Of a stretch of DNA of 64,000 nt, positions 18,546 through 26,265 are shown in pieces (within the stretch, counting starts at the first letter, position 1; each line of letters opens with the position of its first letter). Source of the stretch: an uncultured Clostridia bacterium (GTDB lineage Bacteria; Bacillota; Clostridia; Oscillospirales; Acutalibacteraceae); contig CANPXF010000002.1 in NCBI GenBank assembly GCA_947585745.1, forward strand, positions 62,001 through 126,000, read 5' to 3'. Both the position numbers and the translations under genes were made by a program. Below the pieces are notes generated by a model that was not told the DNA's origin, did no database searches, and saw only the letters and a program-made list of their open reading frames with translations.

Positions 18546-20324
18546 TTATTCTAAACATTTATAAATAAGCTTTGCAATTCTTTCCGAGGATTTACCGTCA
18601 AGGTCATCAAAAAACATATTTCTAAAGCGTTCAATCTTTTCGGCTTCAAAATCCTCCTCCTTAATCGCTTGCAGTAATGTATAAAGAGAAGTGCAGATTT
18701 TACCAGGTATATAAAGCTTATAATCAAAATAAAAATCTCTTGACTTAATATACGCTTGTAAATCATACGCATAAAAAAGCATTGGTATGTTAAGAAGCGA
18801 TGCCTCAAAAACAAGAGAGGAATAGTCGCTTATAATAATATCCGAAACAAAAAGAAGGTCGTTTATTTCAGTACTTTCGGAAAGGTCGATTACCCTGTCC
18901 TTATATTCATCCGGTATAGGATGCTTCTCTGTAATAAACGGATGATGCTTGATAATTACAGCGTAATCCTCTCCGAGCGTTTCGCAAACCTCGTTAATAT
19001 CAAAAAGCTCCATAGGGTATCTTGCGCTTTGTTTTAAATCGCCTCGGAAAGTAGGAGCGAAGAGAATAATTTTTTTGCCTTTAAGATTGGGATACTCGCT
19101 GAAAAACTTTTTTCTAAAGTTACTTTTATATTCTTCATCAAAGAAAATATCCGTTCTCGCTATACCTGTAGGTATAATATTTTTAGTCGCAATTCCAAAT
19201 CCCTCGGAGTGGCATTTACGGCAAAACTCCGAGCTGACCGTTACATAATCGTAGGAGCGGTGCATCCTCGTAGCCTGAGGAGAACCCTTAGGCTTGCCTA
19301 TTCTTGTAAATCCAAAGGTCTTAAACGCCCCGCAGGCATGCCATAACTGAATAATTTTAGTTTCGGGTTTTAAGTCGATTAAATGAATTTGCGGTGTATA
19401 TTCATCAAGAATAATTACTTTACTCGTAGCGCACGCTTCGGTAAAATCATCAATCTCTTTTCTCGTCATATATCTGAAAGATTTAGTGTTAAACAAGAAG
19501 TTTATGTCTAAATTCTTATCATCCTTGATTTTGTTATATACAAATTCAAAATTACCCGAAATATCCTCTCTTCTCGCAGAAAAGAAAGTAATTTTATTAG
19601 GCTGGATTTTTTTATGTTTTTTATGCTTGTATTTGCGTCTTATAAGCGACCTTTTATATCCGTCCATTGTGAGGTTCTCTCTTGAAACCCTCGAACAGCG
19701 GTAAATAATATAAGATAAAAGACGCGCAATTTTATTCTCCGATTCAATCTTACTCGGCATACTTTTAAAGCCTGTAAAAGTCAAAAGGCCTTCAATTATA
19801 AATATTGGAATAAGACAGATAGATAAAAGAAGTGTAATCAGCTTTATAAAGCTGTCCAAAGCGCTGACAAACGAACCTTTTCGTTTATAAGCAATTATTT
19901 TTTCAGGCTTGGAGGTGATTGAAAAGTGGTCTTTTTTATCTTCAAGTATAAAGAATTTTTTGTCCTGAATAAATTCCGAGGGAGTTACATCTATAGGAAT
20001 CTTTTCCTCATAAAAATCAGCAAAGCTTACATTAAAATAAAGGTCAAAAGGTAAGCCTTTTCCCCTTGTTTTCCAGAAAACATAATCTAATCGGTAAGTA
20101 TAAATCCCCGAAAACATACACTTTCCGTCAATATAAGTAATATCACGGAAACGAATCACAAGCGGTATGCGCCTGTCTTCCTCTCCGTTATCAAAGTACA
20201 AAACAACCTTTGGCGTAGAAAGAAATTTTGAATTTATAGACTCATCAATAAATTCACCCGACAAATCTATAGTCATAGACTGCTTTTCAACTACAAGACT
20301 GTTTATCTTTATCCTATACCGCAA
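18546..20324 (-). CDS. CDP-polyol phosphotransferase (TagF/TarL family)
   Basis: A 592-residue protein with an N-terminal beta-rich region (1-150), a hydrophobic stretch near 155-185 and a C-terminal glycerophosphotransferase domain. The domain has IIQLWHACGAFKTFGF, FAPTFRG, VIIKHHPF and ISDYSSLVFEASLLNIP, which match teichoic-acid polymerases using CDP-glycerol or CDP-ribitol. The neighbouring tarI and tarJ genes suggest CDP-ribitol as donor and wall teichoic acid as product. The start is TTG with GGGGGAG upstream. Family is clear; primase versus polymerase role is not. Confidence 0.88.
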   Translation of the reverse strand: MRYRIKINSLVVEKQSMTIDLSGEFIDESINSKFLSTPKVVLYFDNGEEDRRIPLVIRFRDITYIDGKCMFSGIYTYRLDYVFWKTRGKGLPFDLYFNVSFADFYEEKIPIDVTPSEFIQDKKFFILEDKKDHFSITSKPEKIIAYKRKGSFVSALDSFIKLITLLLSICLIPIFIIEGLLTFTGFKSMPSKIESENKIARLLSYIIYRCSRVSRENLTMDGYKRSLIRRKYKHKKHKKIQPNKITFFSARREDISGNFEFVYNKIKDDKNLDINFLFNTKSFRYMTRKEIDDFTEACATSKVIILDEYTPQIHLIDLKPETKIIQLWHACGAFKTFGFTRIGKPKGSPQATRMHRSYDYVTVSSEFCRKCHSEGFGIATKNIIPTGIARTDIFFDEEYKSNFRKKFFSEYPNLKGKKIILFAPTFRGDLKQSARYPMELFDINEVCETLGEDYAVIIKHHPFITEKHPIPDEYKDRVIDLSESTEINDLLFVSDIIISDYSSLVFEASLLNIPMLFYAYDLQAYIKSRDFYFDYKLYIPGKICTSLYTLLQAIKEEDFEAEKIERFRNMFFDDLDGKSSERIAKLIYKCLE

Positions 20325-20339
20325 TTAATTTCTCCCCCG

Positions 20340-21005
20340 TTATTTAACTAAATTGTAAAATTTTTCAACAGCTTTATCCAACGGATAATCATTGCCGTAA
20401 ACAGACGATGAACCCGCGACAAAAATATCCGCGCCTTTTTCTCTCATTTCAGAACAATGGTCCCAGCTGACGTGACCGTCAACCTCAATTAAAACATTTT
20501 TTCCCGAATCTGTAATAATTTTTTTAAGCTTTTCAAGCCTCTCCATACTTTTCGGAGCCATAGGCTGACCTGCAAATCCCGGATATACAGTCATAAGGAG
20601 AACAGCATATACCTCGTCAAGATAATCAAAAACGGATTCAACCGGAGTATCGGGACTTATGGCAAGACAAGGTTTAGCGCCCCTTGCCTTAATATCCGCC
20701 AAAACTGAATTCACATTTTCGCACGCCTCAAAATGAACGGAAACCATATCTCCTTCTCCGATTTCCATTCTGTCAAAATACTGCATAGGTTCAAAAGCCA
20801 TAAGATGAATATCACGCTTGATATTTTTCATCGGTTTTTTAAAGCTTTTAACCATATTTGTGTCAAATGTTATATTTGGAACAAACTTATTGTCCATAAA
20901 ATCTATGTGCAAATATTCAACATTAAGCTCATCAAGTTTTTTTATCTCATCAGCAAGATTGAGAAGGTCGGCGCACATAACCGACGGTGATAACATACCG
21001 CGCAT
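20340..21005 (-). CDS. rpe: Ribulose-phosphate 3-epimerase family protein
   Basis: A 221-residue TIM-barrel protein like Rpe: SPSVMCADLLNL, the metal ligands in HIDFMDNKFVPNITF, HFEAC, and a phosphate-binding end VAGSSSVYG. The usual VNPGFGGQ and VDGGI segments are altered to VYPGFAGQ and VDGHVSW, so it is divergent. Set inside the teichoic-acid cassette, it may supply ribulose 5-phosphate to TarJ. Another ketopentose or ketohexose phosphate epimerase is possible. GAGG lies five bases before the ATG. Confidence 0.82.
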   Translation of the reverse strand: MRGMLSPSVMCADLLNLADEIKKLDELNVEYLHIDFMDNKFVPNITFDTNMVKSFKKPMKNIKRDIHLMAFEPMQYFDRMEIGEGDMVSVHFEACENVNSVLADIKARGAKPCLAISPDTPVESVFDYLDEVYAVLLMTVYPGFAGQPMAPKSMERLEKLKKIITDSGKNVLIEVDGHVSWDHCSEMREKGADIFVAGSSSVYGNDYPLDKAVEKFYNLVK

Positions 21006-21017
21006 ATTTACCTCAAA

Positions 21018-22070
21018 TCAGTCGATAACGACCATAACTTTACTGTAAAATTCTTTATTATCCCTCATAATTTCAAGTCCCTTGTCCATATCTTCAAGAC
21101 TAAATTTATGAGTGATAAGAGGCTTAACTTTTATAGCGCCCGATGACATAGCGTCTACAACAATACTCCAGTCGCTTTGGGGAGTGTTGTTATAAGCGGA
21201 ATTCCACGTACCGTAAATTTTAAGCTGTTTTCTTAAGATTTGCCAATATGTGTTTTGGGGGAAAGTAAAATCTCCGTGCGGATTACCCACAAAAATAACC
21301 TTACCGCCCGAGGCAACGCTGTCAAGACAGTTTCCGGCAGTCGTTGCAATTCCTACAGCCTCAATCGCTACATCAGCGCCGTTTCCGTTTGTTTTTTCCA
21401 TAACCCACTTTATCGGGTCGCCGTGGGAAGCGTTAAAATAATCGTGAAAGCCTAAGCTTTCGATAAATTCGTAATTATTCAAATCAGTACCGACTAAAAG
21501 AACCTTTTTCGCTCCCCAAGCTCTCGCCCATTGAGCAATAAGAATACCGATTGTTCCAGGTCCGTAAATAACTACAGTATCTCCGATTTCTATTCCCGCT
21601 CGCCTTAATGCGTGAAGAGCGACAGCGGTAGGCTCCGCCATAGCCGCCTCCTCGTATGACACATTATCAGCGATGGGAACAAGGTTCCACACAGGAACTC
21701 TTACATATTCAGCGTATGCTCCGTCTGAACGCGAGCCTAAATAATCATAGCTTTTACAGGTTTCAAAAACACCCTTATTACAGCTTGTACATTCTCTGCA
21801 GGGTATAAGCGGAAAAACAGCGGCACGGGTACCGACAAGATGCTCGTTTTCTTTAGACGCCGCCGCTACCACCTGACCTGCAAATTCGTGTCCCGGAATA
21901 GTCGGAAAATGATATGTTCCGTTCACAAAAATTCTCGGAATATCCGAACCGCAGATACCGCAAGCCTTGACCTTTAAAAGAACCTCGTCGGGCTTCAGCT
22001 TTGGTATCGGATGGTCCTCATATCTCAAATCGCCTACAGCGTGTAAAACGCGGGCTTTCATTGTATCCAT
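21018..22070 (-). CDS. tarJ: Ribulose-5-phosphate reductase-like zinc dehydrogenase (TarJ)
   Basis: A 350-residue medium-chain zinc dehydrogenase. The catalytic zinc site has CGICGSD and GHEFAGQV, and the structural zinc loop is CRECTSCNKGVFETC. The NADP-binding segment is VVIYGPGTIGILIAQWA. TarJ reduces D-ribulose 5-phosphate to D-ribitol 5-phosphate, which TarI activates to CDP-ribitol. The call as TarJ rather than a generic sorbitol dehydrogenase rests on tarI immediately upstream. The ATG at 22070 is chosen because GGAGG precedes it. Confidence 0.85.
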   Translation of the reverse strand: MDTMKARVLHAVGDLRYEDHPIPKLKPDEVLLKVKACGICGSDIPRIFVNGTYHFPTIPGHEFAGQVVAAASKENEHLVGTRAAVFPLIPCRECTSCNKGVFETCKSYDYLGSRSDGAYAEYVRVPVWNLVPIADNVSYEEAAMAEPTAVALHALRRAGIEIGDTVVIYGPGTIGILIAQWARAWGAKKVLLVGTDLNNYEFIESLGFHDYFNASHGDPIKWVMEKTNGNGADVAIEAVGIATTAGNCLDSVASGGKVIFVGNPHGDFTFPQNTYWQILRKQLKIYGTWNSAYNNTPQSDWSIVVDAMSSGAIKVKPLITHKFSLEDMDKGLEIMRDNKEFYSKVMVVID

Positions 22071-22084
22071 ATTAAACCTCCTAA

Positions 22085-22774
22085 TCAACCGTTAACTATG
22101 GTTTCAAAAGTTTCCAAATCTTCTATTGTTGTAATTTTAAAATTGCGCTCACTGCCTTCAACAAGGCGTATATTCATATTGTGACGGTAAGCAATTTCAC
22201 TGCTCCCCGCGGTCGCTGAAATTTCATCATCTGTGACCGAATTATGAATGTCAAGATATTTTTTAAAATCAAAGCTTTCAGGCGCCTGCCCTGCAAAAAG
22301 CTCCGAACGCTTTAACAGGTTGTCAATCGACTTTCCGTCTTTACTCTGATAAATCGTATCTTTGACGGAAATAACGGGCATAGCGCCGTCATCTTCAATT
22401 GCTCCGATTATACAATCATCTATTATTTTATCGGAAACCAAAGGACGGGCGGCATCGTGAATAATAACAACGTCTGTATCAGGCGCGTTTTTATCAACAC
22501 ATTTCAGCCCGTTATATATAGAATGTTGACGGGTTTTTCCCGCCGAAGCGTAACCGCAAACCTTATCAATACCGTATTTTTTTATATTTTCGATTACATA
22601 ACTCTTCCACTCGTCGCTGACGACTATACATATTTTATCAACATTCTTATGATTTTGAAATATTTCAAGGCAGTATACGATAATCGGTTTTTCGTTTACA
22701 ATAAGGTACTGCTTTGGACGGTCCACGCCCATTCTTGAGCCTACTCCGCCCGCAAGTATAATCGCAGTATTCAT
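22085..22774 (-). CDS. tarI: Ribitol-5-phosphate cytidylyltransferase (TarI; IspD family)
   Basis: A 229-residue IspD-like nucleotidyltransferase with the CTP-binding GGVGSRMGVDRPKQY and the acidic segment IIHDAARPLVSD. IspD and TarI cannot be told apart by motifs alone; the adjacent TarJ and TagF/TarL-like genes make CDP-ribitol synthesis the better call. It is the first gene of tarI-tarJ-rpe-tagF, preceded by a good promoter. Confidence 0.85.
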   Translation of the reverse strand: MNTAIILAGGVGSRMGVDRPKQYLIVNEKPIIVYCLEIFQNHKNVDKICIVVSDEWKSYVIENIKKYGIDKVCGYASAGKTRQHSIYNGLKCVDKNAPDTDVVIIHDAARPLVSDKIIDDCIIGAIEDDGAMPVISVKDTIYQSKDGKSIDNLLKRSELFAGQAPESFDFKKYLDIHNSVTDDEISATAGSSEIAYRHNMNIRLVEGSERNFKITTIEDLETFETIVNG

Positions 22775-22806
22775 AAATTACCTCCAAAGGCATTTTCATT
22801 CTGATT

Positions 22807-22835
22807 ATTTTAACATACATAATATTTTACGTCAA
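22807..22835 (-). promoter_or_regulatory. Promoter of the tarI-tarJ-rpe-tagF operon
   Basis: TTGACG (22830-22835), 17-base spacer and TAAAAT (22807-22812) on the minus strand lie about 33 bases before the tarI ATG. Confidence 0.65.
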
Positions 22836-23004
22836 TTTAATATATAACAGTCGAGAGTATATTTACCTACTATTACATTTAAATCAAGTATAATATTTAT
22901 TGATAAAACTGTCAATTTTTGTAAAAAGAATGTAACCTTTTAAAGAAGATAAAGCCTCTTGATTTAGTATTACCTTTATGTTAATATCATTGTGGAGTGA
23001 TATT

Positions 23005-23934
23005 ATGGAATTTTATAATAGATTACAGCTTAGAAAAACCGCAAGCGGAATCGGGTTTTATATTTTTACAATTATAATATCAATGTATTTTTTTGCAATT
23101 ATAGGAACAACCGTTTCCGCTTTTACAACTAATTCTTACAGCACTATCGTTTCATTTTTACTTGATAATATTGTTTCTATATCAAGTATGTTTATAATCG
23201 GTCTTTTTTACTGCTCGTTTTCAAGAACCGATTTATCGGAAATTGCGCCCATTAAAAGAGTTTCGGGAAAGCTTTTATATAAATTGGTTTTAATAGCCTT
23301 ATCAATTGCCTTCATTGCTGATTATCTAACTGAAATTTTTCTCTCCGGCGTTTCTTTATTCGGAATACAGAATAAAGTATCTATGGATTACACAACAAAT
23401 AATTCAGTTGAATCAATACTTTATATTATCTCTGTCGCCGTAATTCCTCCGCTTGTCGAAGAATTTGCGTTCAGAGGAATTATCCTTCACAAGCTTAGAA
23501 AATACGGAGATACGTTCGCAGTATTAATTTCAGCCGTACTTTTCGGTCTTATGCACGGAAATATTGTTCAAATACCGTTTGCGTTTATCGCGGGAATCGC
23601 TCTCGGCTTTGTTACGGTTAAATCCAACTCGCTTATACCTTCAATGACGGCGCACTTTATGATAAACTTTACAAGCGTAATTTATTCAATAGCTTATGAT
23701 AATAAGGTCTTAGAGGAAAGCTTAATAGAATTAATATACATTTCATTTATTATAATTGTAATTATCGGAGCTGTATTCTCGGCGATTAAACTCTCTAAAG
23801 ATAAAAACTTTTTTAAATTTGAAGCTTACAGCGAAATTGCTTTTAAAGACAGAGTAAAAACAGTATTCACCTCGACAGGAATAATATTCGCGCTTATAGC
23901 CTTTTCCGTTGAAACGGTAATTTCGGTAATATAA
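23005..23934 (+). CDS. CPBP-family intramembrane glutamic endopeptidase
   Basis: A 309-residue polytopic membrane protein with about eight hydrophobic segments and the CPBP (CAAX protease/bacteriocin-processing) motifs: EEFAFRG in one helix, LMHG in the next, and MTAHFMINF near the end. These carry the Glu-Glu, Arg and His residues of the active site. Such proteases include Rce1-like enzymes and bacteriocin-immunity proteins; the substrate here is unknown. The ATG at 23005 follows GGAG by 7-8 bases; an upstream ATG at 22978 has no such site. tadA begins 1 base after its stop. Confidence 0.88.
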   Translation: MEFYNRLQLRKTASGIGFYIFTIIISMYFFAIIGTTVSAFTTNSYSTIVSFLLDNIVSISSMFIIGLFYCSFSRTDLSEIAPIKRVSGKLLYKLVLIALSIAFIADYLTEIFLSGVSLFGIQNKVSMDYTTNNSVESILYIISVAVIPPLVEEFAFRGIILHKLRKYGDTFAVLISAVLFGLMHGNIVQIPFAFIAGIALGFVTVKSNSLIPSMTAHFMINFTSVIYSIAYDNKVLEESLIELIYISFIIIVIIGAVFSAIKLSKDKNFFKFEAYSEIAFKDRVKTVFTSTGIIFALIAFSVETVISVI

Positions 23935-23935
23935 T

Positions 23936-24382
23936 ATGAACAGTAACGATTATATGAAAGAGGCTTTAAAACAGGCGCACATCGCATTTGAGCTTGGAGA
24001 AGTTCCAATCGGAGCTGTGATTACTCACAAAGGTGAAATTATTTCTACCGCCTACAACAAACGTGAAACTAAAAAAAACGCGCTCTTCCACGCCGAAACA
24101 GAGGCTATTTACAAGGCCTGCAATAAGCTTGGCGGTTGGAGACTTTGGGAATGTAATCTCTACGTTACCTTAGAGCCGTGCCCGATGTGCGCAGGCGCAA
24201 TTGTAAACGCAAGAATACCGAAGGTTTATTTCGGAGCGTACGATTTGAAGAACGGAGCCTGCGCGTCAAATTTAAATCTGTTTAATATGGAAAATAATTT
24301 CCGCCCCGAATTTTTCGGCGGAATACTTGAAAAAGAATGTTCAGATTTATTAAGGGATTTTTTCAAAAAATTAAGAAATTAA
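23936..24382 (+). CDS. tadA: tRNA-specific adenosine deaminase TadA
   Basis: A 148-residue zinc deaminase that converts A34 to inosine in tRNA-Arg. The zinc and catalytic residues are in FHAETEAI and EPCPMCAGAIVNARI, the cytidine/deoxycytidylate deaminase signature. It sits directly after the CPBP gene and is followed by a strong terminator. Confidence 0.95.
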   Translation: MNSNDYMKEALKQAHIAFELGEVPIGAVITHKGEIISTAYNKRETKKNALFHAETEAIYKACNKLGGWRLWECNLYVTLEPCPMCAGAIVNARIPKVYFGAYDLKNGACASNLNLFNMENNFRPEFFGGILEKECSDLLRDFFKKLRN

Positions 24383-24406
24383 AATATTATATTTCATAAA
24401 ATATTA

Positions 24407-24447
24407 CCCTCCTGCGGATATTAAATACCGCAGGAGGGTTTTGTTTT
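24407..24447. terminator. Bidirectional terminator between tadA and cca
   Basis: A perfect 11-base stem CCCTCCTGCGG / CCGCAGGAGGG (24407-24417 and 24428-24438) with a ten-base loop, followed on the plus strand by TTTTGTTTT. An AT-rich tract on the other side can serve cca from the opposite direction. Confidence 0.88.
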
Positions 24448-25807
24448 ACATATGATTATCAAGCTCTTTATAAAGCTCCAACGCTTTCTTTTTCAAGGAT
24501 ACTCTGTCATTTTCAATCGTTTCATCAATGACGCTGTCAAGTAAAATTTCAAGAATATCTCCGATTGTTTTTCCGTCGGTTATTCCAAGATGGATTAAAT
24601 CAGAACCGTTGATTTTCAGGTCGCGGATTTTATAACATTCGTTATTTTCCTGAATTTCATCAAATGCCTTCTGAGAAAGCTCCAAATTATTCAGTTTGCT
24701 TTCTCTCATATATTTAGATTGCGCGAGAATGTCCGCCCTTTGAACCTTTATAAGGCGTTTAAAGTTTTCCTCGCCGATTTTTTTAAGTATGTGTTTAATC
24801 TGTTTTTTATTATCGGAGGTCCTGGAATCGTGATACTCAATAAGAGTTACTGCGTCCTCAATAAATTTCGTGGGATATTTCAGACGTTGCAAGGCAGTCT
24901 TGGCTAAAACGGCGCTGAAATGATTATGCCCCTTAAAATGGTCAATTCCCTTTTTGTCAGTTCTCAAAGCAAGAGGCTTTCCTATGTCATGCAACAACAT
25001 AACCATTCTTAGCAGAGTATCGGCTTCAATATTTGAAACAGACGCGGTAATATGTCGCCATACAGTTTTGTTATGATGCGGAGTGTTTTGCGCAAAATCA
25101 AAGGTCGATACAATTTCAGGGAGGAAAACGGCAAAAACATCCTTGTATCTTCTTAAAATAAAGTTAACATTTTTTCCGCATATTATAAGATTTAATTCCG
25201 ACGCAATTCGTTCCTCTGAAATATTTGATAAAAGCTTTTTATTTCTAATAATTGAAACCGCTGTATTGCTTTCTATGCTGAAATTATATACTGAGGCAAA
25301 CCTCAGACATCTGAGTATTCTCAACGCGTCCTCGATAAATCTTTTATCGGGATTTCCTACGCACCTAAGCGCCATATATTTTAAATCCCTTTCACCGCCG
25401 AAAGGGTCTACCAGACCTTTTTCCTCATTATACGCCATAGCGTTTACAGTAAAATCACGTCTTGACAAATCAATCTCTATGTCATCGGTAAAAGTTACCT
25501 GTTCAGGATGTCTGCTGTCAGAATAGTTGCCGTCTATACGGTATGTAGTAACTTCATAAACCTTTTTATTTATAACAACGCCTACAGTTCCGTGCTGTTC
25601 CCCTACGGAAATCAAATGATAAGGTTTAAAACATTCTTTTATTTCTTCAGGTTTTGCGGAGGTAGTTATATCCCAATCCTTTGGCTCAATTCCCAAAACG
25701 GCGTCACGAACACAACCGCCTACAACAAAAGCGTCGTAACCGTTTTCTTTAAGTGTGTTCAAAATAATTTTAACGTCTTCGGGAATTTTTAAAGTCAAAT
25801 ATATCAC
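24446..25807 (-). CDS. cca: CCA tRNA nucleotidyltransferase
   Basis: A 453-residue class II tRNA nucleotidyltransferase that adds or repairs the CCA tail. The head domain has FVVGGCVRDAVLG and DWDITTSAKPEEI. The RNA-binding region includes DFTVNAMAY, KRFIEDALRILRCLRFA and EERIASELN. A following HD domain carries MVMLLHDIGKP. Length and order match the bacterial CCA/poly(A) polymerase family. A convergent terminator separates it from tadA. Confidence 0.95.
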   Translation of the reverse strand: MIYLTLKIPEDVKIILNTLKENGYDAFVVGGCVRDAVLGIEPKDWDITTSAKPEEIKECFKPYHLISVGEQHGTVGVVINKKVYEVTTYRIDGNYSDSRHPEQVTFTDDIEIDLSRRDFTVNAMAYNEEKGLVDPFGGERDLKYMALRCVGNPDKRFIEDALRILRCLRFASVYNFSIESNTAVSIIRNKKLLSNISEERIASELNLIICGKNVNFILRRYKDVFAVFLPEIVSTFDFAQNTPHHNKTVWRHITASVSNIEADTLLRMVMLLHDIGKPLALRTDKKGIDHFKGHNHFSAVLAKTALQRLKYPTKFIEDAVTLIEYHDSRTSDNKKQIKHILKKIGEENFKRLIKVQRADILAQSKYMRESKLNNLELSQKAFDEIQENNECYKIRDLKINGSDLIHLGITDGKTIGDILEILLDSVIDETIENDRVSLKKKALELYKELDNHM

Positions 25808-25848
25808 CTGTTGAATTATATCATAAAAAATGAGAAATTTACAAAAAA

Positions 25849-26265
25849 CTACAGATTTTCAATATATTTTTTAATCAATTCGTCGTTTTGAAACGATAGC
25901 CTTTTTAAAATAAAAAAATAAAAAATTTCCGCAACTATAACAATAATCGGCATAAAAATGCCATCATAATTTTTAAATAAAAGGGATACCGTTAAACTTT
26001 CAACCGCAACGGCAAAAAGAACAGCAAGTAAAATTATAACAAATGTTGCAGGTCTGAATTTACCTTTGATTTTATTTTCACTTAAAAATTCTCCGTAAAA
26101 ATAATTCGATATAAATGCGGAATGTTTACCGTAATCGTCCTCAAGATAAAGAGAAAATTTTTGTTTTGAAATATCTCCTGAAATTCTTTTTCCGCTTATG
26201 AGATATTTTCTTCCTAAATCAGAATTTAAAATTGATTTTGAATCAGAGCTTACGTTAAATATCAT
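25849..26265 (-). CDS. Small membrane protein of unknown function
   Basis: A 138-residue protein I do not recognise. Residues 1-65 are polar and may form a small beta domain (SGKRISGDISKQKFSLYLEDDYG). Two hydrophobic segments follow, near 72-95 and 102-120, and a charged tail ends KLIKKYIENL-like (ELIKKYIENL). Its start overlaps the stop of the upstream P-type ATPase, so the two are probably co-translated and it may assist that pump. Confidence 0.7.
   Translation of the reverse strand: MIFNVSSDSKSILNSDLGRKYLISGKRISGDISKQKFSLYLEDDYGKHSAFISNYFYGEFLSENKIKGKFRPATFVIILLAVLFAVAVESLTVSLLFKNYDGIFMPIIVIVAEIFYFFILKRLSFQNDELIKKYIENL

Noticed and set aside
22085..22774. Calling this gene ispD (isoprenoid pathway)
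   Set aside because: The fold is shared, but the adjacent TarJ- and TagF/TarL-like genes favour CDP-ribitol synthesis. An ispD role is not excluded if no other ispD exists in the genome.
22959..22987. TTGATT-17-TAATAT promoter for the CPBP gene
   Set aside because: The predicted start of transcription would fall inside the ribosome-binding site, so it is probably chance AT-rich sequence.
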